DNA from: Candidatus Saccharimonadota bacterium
GTDB lineage: Bacteria > Patescibacteriota > Saccharimonadia > Saccharimonadales > Saccharimonadaceae
Assembly: GCA_017460625.1 (NCBI GenBank)
Contig: JAFUAT010000005.1
Location: forward strand, 1 to 43,508
Direction: 5' to 3'
DNA length: 43,508 nucleotides
The notes under the pieces were generated by a model, which had not been told where the DNA came from, made no database searches, and saw only the letters and a program-made list of their open reading frames with translations. This document shows positions 32,851 to 41,475 of the stretch, one piece after another. Numbering within the stretch: the first letter of the stretch is position 1; every line of letters starts with the position of its first letter. A program made the position numbers and the translations under genes.

Positions 32851-33810
32851 CTACTTAAAATTCCTTAAAAATTGCAAATTGCCAGACTCAAAATGTCTTA
32901 CATCGTTAAGCCCATAGCGAAGCATCACCAAACGATCAATTCCACCACCCCATGCAAAACCATGATAAACTTCTGGGTCAATTCCTGCCATCTTAAGGAC
33001 ATTTGGATGAATCATTCCACATCCAAGCATCTCAAGGAAATCACCTTTCTTTCCGCCAAGTGATTTTGGTTTTTCAATCATAAATTCAAGAGACGGCTCT
33101 GTAAATGGAAAATAACCTGGCTGCGTCCGAATATTTAGCTTTTGTTCGTAATACTTTTCGAAAAATTCTCTTAAGATTCCAAGCATTTGCCCCATTGTAC
33201 AATCACGAGAAACATAGACGCCTTCACACTGGTAAAAAGTGTGTTCGTGCGTTGCATCTACATCTTCATTTCGATAAACTCTCCCAGGCACTACTACAGC
33301 TATTTCTTTCCCTTCATCTAAACGAGATTTGAATTTTTTCAGAACTCGATTTTGCATTGTAGAAGTATGTGCTGGCGGAATAAATCCTTCCTCGGTCCGA
33401 AATGTATCATACCCATCACGAGCTGGATGTTCTTTTGCAAAGTTCAACGAGTCAAACATATGATATTCGTCATCAAGCTGACGACTTTCCACGGCGTCAA
33501 AGCCCATAGATTGATAAATCGAAATAACTCTATCAAGCTCCACCATCAAGGGATGCAAAGATCCTTCAAGTACCGAATATAATTCTGGGAGCTTTTCATT
33601 CGGAGCACACGGCGCACTAATATCAAGCGGCAAAACTTCTGCATCGAATTGAGCTTCTTCAGCCTTCATAATCTGGTCAAGCAAAGCCATTTTTTTAGCA
33701 TTTAGTGAGCGACCAAATTCCCCCCGCTTCTCTGGCGCGATGTCTTTTATTTTGGCATATTCTGCATTAAGTTTTTTGAGCTCTTTTTTTAACTTTTCCA
33801 ACTCTTCCAT
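32851..33810 (-). CDS. pheS: Phenylalanyl-tRNA synthetase alpha subunit
   Basis: Catalytic class II subunit, 319 residues. A shortened N-terminal coiled coil (about 1-60) precedes the catalytic domain. Class II motifs are visible: DSLNFAKEHPARDGYDTF (motif 1 area), FYQCEGV and YFPFTEPSLEF (motif 2 area), and GFAWGGGIDRLVMLRYGL (motif 3). The -10 lies 10 nt before the ATG; no T-box leader is possible. Confidence 0.97.
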   Translation of the reverse strand: MEELEKLKKELKKLNAEYAKIKDIAPEKRGEFGRSLNAKKMALLDQIMKAEEAQFDAEVLPLDISAPCAPNEKLPELYSVLEGSLHPLMVELDRVISIYQSMGFDAVESRQLDDEYHMFDSLNFAKEHPARDGYDTFRTEEGFIPPAHTSTMQNRVLKKFKSRLDEGKEIAVVVPGRVYRNEDVDATHEHTFYQCEGVYVSRDCTMGQMLGILREFFEKYYEQKLNIRTQPGYFPFTEPSLEFMIEKPKSLGGKKGDFLEMLGCGMIHPNVLKMAGIDPEVYHGFAWGGGIDRLVMLRYGLNDVRHFESGNLQFLRNFK

Positions 33811-33820
33811 ACTGTATAAT

Positions 33821-33829
33821 ATTATACCA
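33821..33829 (-). promoter_or_regulatory. Promoter of pheS-pheT
   Basis: TGGTATAAT on the minus strand, 10 nt before ATG 33810, giving at most a 3-4 nt leader. Confidence 0.7.
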
Positions 33830-33836
33830 CAAAATC

Positions 33837-36794
33837 TTAAGAAACAATTTCTTGACGATTTCTGAGCGCTCGGTATTCTGTTTCTTTTTTATACCAAGCC
33901 AAAAGTTCCATCGACAATTGATCGTTATGCGCTTTTAAAATAGGCTCATTGGATTCAAATGCTAAATCTCCAAAATAAAATCTGTCCGAAGAATCATAAT
34001 TTGCTATCATAGTAAGATAATCTCCATACGAAAGTGCGAGTTCAACTTCCCATTTATTCATGCCAGAAATTCTCGCCAGAATCCCAGCTCTTGAGTTATC
34101 CTTCGGATGTTTAGCGTAATACCTTTCTTCTACCTTTGATACCGCACTTTGTTCTTCAGAGAGCAAAGACTTTACTTCGTTATATAATATATACCCAGAA
34201 TATTCCCCCACATTTTCATTTCCTAAATCACCAAAAGTATATTCCGCGCCCGTTGCAATATTATCTTCGACTCCCTTGCAAGAATCATAAAGTTCTACTA
34301 CGCCTAGTATGTCGGTAATTTTCTTAAAAAATTGGTGAAAAATATTTTTATCATATTTACTATTTTTAGAAACATCGCAGACTTCTGCACTTTTTACACC
34401 TACGCTAGTATAACGGTTCATACCAAGCATTACAAACATATTTTCATCGCTACCATCCAAAATATTCCCTTCATCATCAAGTGAACTACCTACAGCCGGA
34501 GAAGCCTTCCAATCGTCAAGTGTATACTCCATATATTCAGTACTTACAGTATTGTGCGTCGTACCATATAGATCACATTCCACATTCACAGTTCCAGCCG
34601 TTTCGCAATTTAATCCACTCATAGTAGTGAATTTCTGGTCTGCACCTTCTGCGGTCGCAGAGCCCATCAGATTTGCTACTGCCGTGCCAGCCACATCCGC
34701 GGTTGTGTTCACCGCCGAAAGCATACCACCGCCAGAATTTCGAAGCATTGCCGTAGCTAAATTATGAACAATGTTACCAAAAAAAGTATTGGATGATGAA
34801 ATATCAAACGGGCTAAGAGTTGCTCTTTCAGCTTCCGCTCGTCTCGCAACAGTTTCTTCGACAACTTTATCATAACTTGCAATCTTAGAAGCATCTGAAG
34901 GCATTGCACCAATTGTACGCATATTTATCGTATTTGAAAGGAAAGAACCCCCCTCGATCACCCGATTCCCGCCAATCACACTTTGGAATACATCTGAATT
35001 TTTTTGCACCATTGCAAGATCAATGCTCTTATCTGCTTTTTCTACTTCACTCATATCTTCTGGATCTTCAATCCCATTTCTTACTGCAGAAGTAACTGTC
35101 TTTTTCCCATCCGCCGAAACTACAGTTGTATTTACAATGTCTTTATCAAATAAGCCTGTAACTTTAAGAACTCTATCTCGTCCAAAGTTTGCCGCTTCTT
35201 CCGCAGAATATTTGCTTTCACCCACAGCAGCCTTGAAATTTTCAGTTTCTAGAATAGACAATTCAGCACTCTCCATACCACCAGTTTCTACATTTTGATA
35301 TTCCACGGATTTTTTCTTGTTAAGTACATTCATTAATTCATTTACTGGCCCATCACCATCAATCATTGCCCTTTGTATTGGTTCTTCAATTACCATAAAC
35401 GAATTTGCCGCAAGATATGGTTCACTGGCAGAAACGGACGAATTCAAAAGTTCCGCCGCTCGGTTTTTTGCGTTGCTCGTATAATCAGGAATCAGCCGTC
35501 TAAAGAAAGTTTTAATCCCGTTCGAACCAGTAGTTGATTCATCTTCATCAGCGGGATGCCAATCCTCGATATACTCTTTCGTATCATTCGTCACACTACC
35601 TACGATACTATCTGCGTCACTTTTATTTGATTCGTTATCATAAAATGAACCACCGCCAGTACCATCTGTATTATATGAGTTCTCGCTCGGCATTATTAAA
35701 TTTGCAATCGCATGCTTCAAGCTTTCAAAAATCCCCACAGGCGATTTATCTTCGTGTTTTCCACCCACAGACAAATCCGTGTCATTATCAAGTGCTTGAT
35801 TCATTAAATCCACAAATGATGCTTCATCCGCTTGATAATCGCCAGTTTTTTCCCAACTGTTAAAATTCCCGCGCGAAAGCCCCATTTCTTTAAATGTTTT
35901 ATTTACATCTTCACCATAATAAAACTTCGCCGAAATATCTGCCGCCTTGCTGTAATCTGCATATAGTTCTGGATCGGACTCCACCTTCGCCACAAAATCG
36001 CCAGCTTTGATTAAATTACCTTTAAAAAGAAACGCCAGCTCACCCTCATCATCACTCGAATAAGTAAATCCACTCGCTGCTGCCACCAGTCCGTTTTTTT
36101 CTTCAATATTAGCGATATAATTATTGGTTTTAATAAAATCGCCGTTTGCTGTCACTTGTCCAACATCAACTCCATTAAGAGCCAAATCTTTTGCATAGTT
36201 TTCTGGGAATTTACCATTTGCCGCAAGCTCCGCCGTCACGTATTCACCTTGTTTTTCGAGAATTCCAATTGTATCATCAAAGCCAAGTGCTTTTATCAGA
36301 TTAGCATTAATCGTTCCGATAATCATAAGTGGAGCACCAATAACAAGAGCAATAATTCCAACAAACAATAACACAATTAAAAGAATCGGCGCCGCCGCAA
36401 TTAAACCCTTCGGGATATGAAAACCAGATTTTTCATCTCCAGATTCATTACTCTGAGATTTGTTTCGCGAATACAAGCTGTCTCCAGACTCTCTTTCACT
36501 TGCCTTTTCGGCAGAGTTTGCTCCTTCTTGAACTGAATTTTTAAGTCCGCCTTTACTACTACCTGTCGCACCTCCGCTAACCTGACCACCACCAGCTTTA
36601 GCACCGCTAGCTTTAGTACCACCAGCCTTAGCACCCCCAGTCTTAACGCCACCCGCTAAACTAGCAAGTTGCTCAATCTGACCGAGTGCTTCCTGGGCCC
36701 TGCCGCTTTTCCCTTTCAAAAAATCTGGCTGAATTTCGTCATCAGCAGATTCCATATTATTATATGGATTACTGGCACTCATTTTGTCATCCAT
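33837..36794 (-). CDS. Large single-pass membrane protein of unknown function
   Basis: 985 residues, the longest gene here. Residues 1-125 are hydrophilic and low-complexity, with Gly/Ala/Lys repeats (GGAKAGGTKASGAKAGG at about 53-69) and Ser/Glu-rich text. One hydrophobic stretch (about 130-160) crosses the membrane. The remaining 820 residues should be outside and carry few cysteines, two of them near the CETAGTVNVECD segment. I recognise no family. A giant extracellular domain with a disordered cytoplasmic end could be part of an envelope-spanning apparatus, such as a type IV secretion-like or attachment system (inference only). The -10 is 7 nt before the ATG. Confidence 0.85.
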   Translation of the reverse strand: MDDKMSASNPYNNMESADDEIQPDFLKGKSGRAQEALGQIEQLASLAGGVKTGGAKAGGTKASGAKAGGGQVSGGATGSSKGGLKNSVQEGANSAEKASERESGDSLYSRNKSQSNESGDEKSGFHIPKGLIAAAPILLIVLLFVGIIALVIGAPLMIIGTINANLIKALGFDDTIGILEKQGEYVTAELAANGKFPENYAKDLALNGVDVGQVTANGDFIKTNNYIANIEEKNGLVAAASGFTYSSDDEGELAFLFKGNLIKAGDFVAKVESDPELYADYSKAADISAKFYYGEDVNKTFKEMGLSRGNFNSWEKTGDYQADEASFVDLMNQALDNDTDLSVGGKHEDKSPVGIFESLKHAIANLIMPSENSYNTDGTGGGSFYDNESNKSDADSIVGSVTNDTKEYIEDWHPADEDESTTGSNGIKTFFRRLIPDYTSNAKNRAAELLNSSVSASEPYLAANSFMVIEEPIQRAMIDGDGPVNELMNVLNKKKSVEYQNVETGGMESAELSILETENFKAAVGESKYSAEEAANFGRDRVLKVTGLFDKDIVNTTVVSADGKKTVTSAVRNGIEDPEDMSEVEKADKSIDLAMVQKNSDVFQSVIGGNRVIEGGSFLSNTINMRTIGAMPSDASKIASYDKVVEETVARRAEAERATLSPFDISSSNTFFGNIVHNLATAMLRNSGGGMLSAVNTTADVAGTAVANLMGSATAEGADQKFTTMSGLNCETAGTVNVECDLYGTTHNTVSTEYMEYTLDDWKASPAVGSSLDDEGNILDGSDENMFVMLGMNRYTSVGVKSAEVCDVSKNSKYDKNIFHQFFKKITDILGVVELYDSCKGVEDNIATGAEYTFGDLGNENVGEYSGYILYNEVKSLLSEEQSAVSKVEERYYAKHPKDNSRAGILARISGMNKWEVELALSYGDYLTMIANYDSSDRFYFGDLAFESNEPILKAHNDQLSMELLAWYKKETEYRALRNRQEIVS

Positions 36795-36801
36795 ATTATA
36801 T

Positions 36802-36807
36802 ATTATA
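36802..36807 (-). promoter_or_regulatory. Leaderless-type promoter of the 985-residue protein gene
   Basis: TATAAT on the minus strand ends 7 nt before ATG 36794. A second TATAAT directly adjoins the ATG (36800-36795). Confidence 0.6.
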
Positions 36808-36835
36808 TATCAATTATGCTTATTTTTCCAAAAAA

Positions 36836-37078
36836 TCAATCTCTCGATACTGGCATAAAAATAATTACCAGCGAAATAATTGCTAGTACAATTAATACAA
36901 TCCAAACCCAAGCAAATCTACCTGTCTTCTTTGTATCTCTAACATATTCAGAATCATCCGCAAAATCCGTCACTTCACCATCTGGCGCCGTTTCAACAGC
37001 CTTAGCTCTAAGATCGGCGGTAATTCTTCGCTCTAAATCAGTATTTTTATTATCTTCTTTATTTACAATAATTCCCAT
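36836..37078 (-). CDS. Small membrane protein of unknown function
   Basis: 80 residues: charged N-terminal half (about 1-50, many Asp/Glu/Lys/Arg) and one C-terminal transmembrane helix (about 53-75, WVWIVLIVLAIISLVIIF) ending MPVSRD. The ATG has AGGA eight nt upstream. Its promoter is divergent from that of the aquaporin-like gene. Same strand as the 985-residue gene and 41 nt before it, so the two could work together. Confidence 0.75.
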   Translation of the reverse strand: MGIIVNKEDNKNTDLERRITADLRAKAVETAPDGEVTDFADDSEYVRDTKKTGRFAWVWIVLIVLAIISLVIIFMPVSRD

Positions 37079-37105
37079 AATTTTTCCTAAATAAGTTATT
37101 TTTTG

Positions 37106-37133
37106 ATTATAACATATATTTTTGTGCTATAAT
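37106..37133. promoter_or_regulatory. Divergent promoters for the small membrane protein (-) and aquaporin-like gene (+)
   Basis: Minus: TGTTATAAT (37114-37106). Plus: TGCTATAAT (37125-37133). The two -10 elements are back to back, 16 bp apart. Confidence 0.75.
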
Positions 37134-37161
37134 AGGAATAATTATAAATTAAGGAGGAAAA

Positions 37162-38109
37162 ATGGCAACCAAGAAGCCAAAGTCGTCTTCAAAGTCAAAG
37201 ACTTCAAAGTCGACAAAATCAAAATCCGCTTCCACGACCACAGTAAAGTCCGTGTCCGAAGCTCCAGCTACCAAGACTGCGGTTACTACCAAGTCAGAAG
37301 CTATCACCAGCAAGCCAGAAGAGAAAAAGCCGATTTTTAAGGGTTTCTTCTCCAAAAAATACGAAGAAAACGAGAGCATTCTTACTATCTTCAAGGATCA
37401 CAAATTTTACGGTGCATTACTTGGTGAAATCATTGGCACAGCTCTAATTACATTGTTACTATTTGCATTATCGCTTATGGGTTTGTCCACCATTGCTACC
37501 TATTCATTTGCAGTAATCGCAATCTTTATTGGCGTTTATGCGTTTTCAGGTGCATGCCTTAACCCAATCATCACCGCCGGCATGATGGCATCTCGTCGCA
37601 TGTCCGTAATTCGCGGTGTTATGTACATCATCGCCGAAATCATCGGCGCATGGATTGGTTGGCTCATCTTCAATTCATTCCATCTAGCCGGTGGCGACAG
37701 CGCATACGCTATCCCAACTATGAGCGAAATCGCAGAAGGCAACTTCGGTATTGTCACAGCTATCGAATTTATGGCTGCCATCATCGTTGCGTTCTTCTAC
37801 GCTCGTGCTGTCAAATACAAACGCAGCATTTTCACCTTCGCTGCTATTGTAGCAGGCGGTTTCGCCTTTGTAATGGTAATTTCCTATGTAGTTTCTGCAG
37901 CTTTCCTAAGCCTAAGCAGTAACTTTATCGTCAACCCAGCCGCAGCTCTTATGTTCCAAATTTTCCCAACCTCTGGTGAAAACTTTGGCGAAATCTTCGG
38001 CGGCATTTGCCAGGCTCTCTCAGTCTACGCAATCTTGCCAATGGTTGGTGGTGTACTAGGTTTCTACCTATCAGATTTCACTGCTAAACTCTCCGGCGAA
38101 AACGAATAA
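37162..38109 (+). CDS. Divergent aquaporin/MIP-family channel with basic N-terminal tail
   Basis: 315 residues. Residues 1-78 are hydrophilic, at first almost only Lys, Ser and Thr. Then six helices with the MIP pattern: GEIIGTALITLLL (88-100) as helix 1, SGACLNPIITAG (129-140) as the first half-helix (NPI for NPA), and VNPAAAL (257-263) as the second. The Arg that normally follows the second NPA (NPAR) is Ala, so the aromatic/arginine selectivity filter is altered. Likely passes water, glycerol or another small neutral solute. AAGGAGG precedes the ATG. Confidence 0.82.
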   Translation: MATKKPKSSSKSKTSKSTKSKSASTTTVKSVSEAPATKTAVTTKSEAITSKPEEKKPIFKGFFSKKYEENESILTIFKDHKFYGALLGEIIGTALITLLLFALSLMGLSTIATYSFAVIAIFIGVYAFSGACLNPIITAGMMASRRMSVIRGVMYIIAEIIGAWIGWLIFNSFHLAGGDSAYAIPTMSEIAEGNFGIVTAIEFMAAIIVAFFYARAVKYKRSIFTFAAIVAGGFAFVMVISYVVSAAFLSLSSNFIVNPAAALMFQIFPTSGENFGEIFGGICQALSVYAILPMVGGVLGFYLSDFTAKLSGENE

Positions 38110-38146
38110 TTCGTCTAAAGTTTACAGAAAGTAATACTTAACACAT

Positions 38147-38180
38147 AAAAATAAGATGGCTCCTAGACCATCTTATTTTG
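38147..38180. terminator. Bidirectional terminator between the aquaporin-like gene and metG
   Basis: AAAATAAGATGG (38148-38159) pairs with CCATCTTATTTT (38168-38179), with T-runs on both strands. The right arm includes the metG stop codon. Confidence 0.9.
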
Positions 38181-39591
38181 TTTTCGGGAACAATGGTTCT
38201 TTTGGTGGTTCAATTTTTCCAGAAAAAACCTGAGCGATTCTTTCGGCAGTTTCCGGCAAAAACGGACTTAAGAGTTTCGCTGCTTCGAGTAAATCCATCA
38301 CTTCCGAACTCAGAACTTGATTTAATTCTGTAAGTTTTCCTTCTTTTGCTAAACTCCAAGGTTTATCTTCGTCAATTTTTCGATTAATTCCCTGAACTTT
38401 CTCCCACACAAAATCAAAAGCCCTTGAAAACTCAAATTTATCCATAAGTTCAGTATATTCTTTTGGCAACTCAGATTCAGGTAAATCCTTTAATTCAAAA
38501 TTATTTTTAAAGCAAAGCGTCGCAAGCCTTTGCACTAAGTTACCAAGATCATTAGCAAGTTCATTGTTATACGAATCTTCAAACTTTTCCCAGGTAAAAT
38601 CTGAATCCGAAAATGTATCTACATGCCTTAAAAAGAAGTAGCGAAAAGCTTCTGTCCCGTGCTTGTCAAGCACTTCAATCGGATCAATCACATTCCCAAT
38701 CGATTTAGACATCTTCTGGCCGTTAGAGAGAATCATACCATGAGAAACCAAAGTTCGCGGCAACTCAAGACCGAGCGCAAGTAGCATCGCCGGCCAAATA
38801 ATTGCATGAAATCTCAAAATATCCTTACCCACAAATTGCGCATAAGCAGGCCAAAAATCAGAAATGTCTTTTTCTGGAAAACCTAGCACGGTTATATAAT
38901 TAGCGAGCGCATCAATCCAAACATACATCACTTGAGAATCATCATCTGGTACTGGCACGCCCCAGGTGAGCTGTTCTTTTGGACGCGATATTGAAACATC
39001 TGGAGATTCATCTAGTAGTTTCAAAATTTCTTTTTCTCTAAATTCAGGCAAAATCAGCATTCTTTTTGACAAAATTGCTTCCCGAATTTGTTCTTTAAAA
39101 TCACTAATTCTAAGATAATAATTCTCTTCTTCAAGCTTTTCATATGGCTTTTGGTGATCTGGACAAATACCGTTGTTTTCTTTATATTCTTTTTCCGTTA
39201 CATAACGCTCACAGCCAGTACAATACCATCCCGCATACCGAGCCAAGTAAATATGATCCTTCAATTTGAGCCATATTTCCTGCACCTTTTTTTCGTGCTC
39301 AGTATCGGTAGTCCTTACAAAATCAGTATATTCTACATCAAGTTTTTTAATAAAATCCTTAAATTTTTGAGCATTTGCATCAACATAATCTTTAACTGGA
39401 ATATTTAGTTCTTTTGCCTTCTGGTAAATCTTATTACCGTGCTCATCCGTACCCGCCTGAAAACGAACTATGTTACCTAGCATCTTTTGATAACGCGAAC
39501 AAACATCCGCAAGGTAATAGTCCATCGCGTGTCCAGCGTGCGGTAAACCATTCAAATACGGAATCGCAGTAGTAATATAAATTTTTTCCAT
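38173..39591 (-). CDS. metG: Methionyl-tRNA synthetase
   Basis: Charges initiator and elongator tRNA-Met. 472 residues, lacking the C-terminal EMAP dimerisation domain of longer enzymes. HIGH motif is PHAGH (17-21), KMSKS is at 293-297. The connective peptide holds a single zinc knuckle with C124, C127, C143 and H146 (His in place of the fourth Cys). The -10 is 6 nt before the ATG (leaderless). Confidence 0.97.
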   Translation of the reverse strand: MEKIYITTAIPYLNGLPHAGHAMDYYLADVCSRYQKMLGNIVRFQAGTDEHGNKIYQKAKELNIPVKDYVDANAQKFKDFIKKLDVEYTDFVRTTDTEHEKKVQEIWLKLKDHIYLARYAGWYCTGCERYVTEKEYKENNGICPDHQKPYEKLEEENYYLRISDFKEQIREAILSKRMLILPEFREKEILKLLDESPDVSISRPKEQLTWGVPVPDDDSQVMYVWIDALANYITVLGFPEKDISDFWPAYAQFVGKDILRFHAIIWPAMLLALGLELPRTLVSHGMILSNGQKMSKSIGNVIDPIEVLDKHGTEAFRYFFLRHVDTFSDSDFTWEKFEDSYNNELANDLGNLVQRLATLCFKNNFELKDLPESELPKEYTELMDKFEFSRAFDFVWEKVQGINRKIDEDKPWSLAKEGKLTELNQVLSSEVMDLLEAAKLLSPFLPETAERIAQVFSGKIEPPKEPLFPKTK

Positions 39592-39597
39592 AAATAT

Positions 39598-39606
39598 ATT
39601 TTACAA
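39598..39606 (-). promoter_or_regulatory. Leaderless-type promoter of metG
   Basis: TTGTAAAAT on the minus strand ends 6 nt before ATG 39591. Confidence 0.6.
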
Positions 39607-39625
39607 TATTTTTTACAATATTACA

Positions 39626-39659
39626 ATAAACCTGGCACTTTCGAACGTACCAGGCTTAT
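39626..39659 (-). terminator. Stem-loop after the tail-anchored protein gene
   Basis: Arms 39659-39647 and 39638-39626 pair fully only as minus-strand RNA, through two G-U wobbles. The T-tract after it is weak (TTTATTGT). Confidence 0.6.
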
Positions 39660-39679
39660 CATGATAAATGTTTGTATGT

Positions 39680-40396
39680 TTATAGCAAACCAGTTGCAAG
39701 CATTACTATAACAGCTACAAGAACGACCACTACCAAACCCGCCACTACACAAAGCAGAATCAAAGTAGATTTGTTCATTTTAGTCTTCGCCATCAAATTA
39801 TCTAGGAAATTTGGTTTTTTGCCTGACGGAGTCTCTGGACCAGCTGTCATTGGATTTGCGCCAGGATTGGCTGGATCATTAAAGGCTACATTTTGTGGGG
39901 TAGCACCGCCTTGTGCAGGTACTGAAACTGCGCTACCAATAGAACCAGGTACTGGACCTGCCGCCTTGAGAGGCGCCTTTAATTCTTCTTCCACAGGATC
40001 CGGTGGTTTAGGACCTTCCGGAACTGTAATAGCAGTCGTATCGTCAATCACACCAGGATTTGTCGGCTGAGATTGAAACATTTGATTCATCGGAACTGTG
40101 CCAGCCTGAGCAGAAGCCGCGCCAGCTGGCGCTGACGCTGCACCAGGAGCTACCACTGGATTTACCGGTGGATTGAGAGCCGCGTTAGCAACATCAGGAT
40201 TGACTGAAGCAGCCGGAGTTGCTCCATCTCCCATTACTGGACTAGCTGGGCTCGGAATCGGACTAGCAGGCGCCGCAGGAGCAGGAGCTGCAGGAGCCAC
40301 CGAAGCCGCTGGAGCCGCTGGAGCTACTGGGGCTGGGCCAGCTGTTGGTCCAGTTGGAGCCGCAAGTTGTGTTGGTGTAGTATTTGTTGGATCCAT
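39680..40396 (-). CDS. Pro/Ala-rich tail-anchored membrane protein
   Basis: 238 residues. Residues 1-205 are low-complexity (Pro, Ala, Gly, Thr, Ser) with proline-alanine runs to about 50 and two MNQM/PxNP-like patches. Residues about 211-238 are one hydrophobic helix (TLILLCVVAGLVVVVLVAV) that ends the protein, so it is probably tail-anchored with the flexible part in the cytoplasm. No domain recognised. AAGGAAAAGAA precedes the ATG, with a leader of about 40 nt. The opposite frame is also open, from codon bias. Likely real because of promoter, SD and terminator-like hairpin. Confidence 0.75.
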   Translation of the reverse strand: MDPTNTTPTQLAAPTGPTAGPAPVAPAAPAASVAPAAPAPAAPASPIPSPASPVMGDGATPAASVNPDVANAALNPPVNPVVAPGAASAPAGAASAQAGTVPMNQMFQSQPTNPGVIDDTTAITVPEGPKPPDPVEEELKAPLKAAGPVPGSIGSAVSVPAQGGATPQNVAFNDPANPGANPMTAGPETPSGKKPNFLDNLMAKTKMNKSTLILLCVVAGLVVVVLVAVIVMLATGLL

Positions 40397-40441
40397 TTCT
40401 TTTCCTTTATATTAATTGCTTATTTCTAATGCTTACTTATC

Positions 40442-40450
40442 ATTATAACA
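40442..40450 (-). promoter_or_regulatory. Promoter of the tail-anchored protein gene
   Basis: TGTTATAAT on the minus strand, 45 nt before ATG 40396. Confidence 0.7.
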
Positions 40451-40464
40451 TTTTTTGAGAAAAA

Positions 40465-41385
40465 TCAAACCTTAATAATTACCGATTTAATTGCATCTTT
40501 TAATACATTAATTGATTTCTGAAGTTCAATCCCCTCTTTTTCAGAAATTTGAAGATCTAATCGACGAATCACACCAGTTCTACCAACCACCGTAGGCCAG
40601 CCGAAGCATACACCAGAAAAGCTATCAAATGAAGAAACTGGTAAAATTCTCATTTCATCGTTAAAAATTGAATTAAGAATCTGAATCACACATGTAGCAA
40701 TCCCGTAATACGTTGCGCCCTTCTTCTCAATTATAGTATAAGCTTCGTTTTTTACGAATTCAGAAATTCCGTCCCGCACATCGCCAGGAAGCATTTCTGC
40801 AATTTTTTGACCACCCGCATCAGCCAGCGACCAAAGCGTAAGTTCACTGTCGCCATGCTCACCCACTTGATAAGCATGTACGGATTTTGGATTGATATTT
40901 AAGTATCCAGATAACCTTTCTCGAAGTCTCGCCGAATCAAGTACAGTACCAGAGCCAATCACTCTCTCAGCCGGCAGACCAGAAAATTGCTGCGCAAAAT
41001 ACGTCATCACGTCCATTGGATTTGATACCATCAAAATAATTCCATCAAACCCACTAGCCATAATTTGTTGAATCATGTCTTTTAGAATATTGACGTTCTT
41101 ATTTAAAAGTTCCATGCGCGTTTCACCTGGTTTCTGAGCAGCTCCCGCCGTAATCACCACCACATCGCAATCTTTTGCATCTTTGTAGGTGCCATTTGAT
41201 ATTTTTAAATGCGAAGGAGCGACCGCCAAAGCGTCGCGAAGATCCATCGCTTCGCCTTCTGCGTCTTCCGACACAATATCCGTCAAAATGATTTCATTTA
41301 TTGCCGTTCTCTGGTTTAAAGCAGCAAATGCGATGCTTGCCCCAACGTTTCCAGTCCCGACAATCATGATTTTATTATTATCCAT
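40465..41385 (-). CDS. ldh: L-lactate dehydrogenase
   Basis: Reduces pyruvate to L-lactate and regenerates NAD, as expected for a fermentative reduced-genome bacterium. With the start at ATG 41385 there are 306 residues; a longer frame to 41424 includes the promoter. Rossmann motif GTGNVG (10-15). Q84 in AAQKPGETR marks lactate rather than malate dehydrogenase (Arg in malate dehydrogenases). Catalytic D150/R153 (VLDSARLR) and H177 (GEHGDSE) are present. The -10 is 7 nt before the ATG. Confidence 0.95.
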   Translation of the reverse strand: MDNNKIMIVGTGNVGASIAFAALNQRTAINEIILTDIVSEDAEGEAMDLRDALAVAPSHLKISNGTYKDAKDCDVVVITAGAAQKPGETRMELLNKNVNILKDMIQQIMASGFDGIILMVSNPMDVMTYFAQQFSGLPAERVIGSGTVLDSARLRERLSGYLNINPKSVHAYQVGEHGDSELTLWSLADAGGQKIAEMLPGDVRDGISEFVKNEAYTIIEKKGATYYGIATCVIQILNSIFNDEMRILPVSSFDSFSGVCFGWPTVVGRTGVIRRLDLQISEKEGIELQKSINVLKDAIKSVIIKV

Positions 41386-41392
41386 AATACAT

Positions 41393-41401
41393 ATTATACC
41401 A
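41393..41401 (-). promoter_or_regulatory. Leaderless-type promoter of ldh
   Basis: TGGTATAAT on the minus strand ends 7 nt before ATG 41385. It decides the start. Confidence 0.78.
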
Positions 41402-41435
41402 TAAGCATCAAAAGTTAAGACCAATTATCCTAAAT

Positions 41436-41453
41436 TAGGCAAATTTTTGCCTA
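41436..41453. other. Small stem-loop between sbcB and ldh
   Basis: TAGGCAAA and TTTGCCTA form a short stem. There is no clear T-tract, so terminator function is doubtful. Confidence 0.4.
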
Positions 41454-41475
41454 GATTATTTAATTAAGTTTAAGC

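Noticed and set aside
35023-35298. Plus-strand ORF opposite the 985-residue gene
   Set aside because: Antisense shadow with no start signal.
41386-41424. N-terminal extension of ldh to 41424
   Set aside because: It spans the promoter and lacks similarity to the lactate dehydrogenase start.
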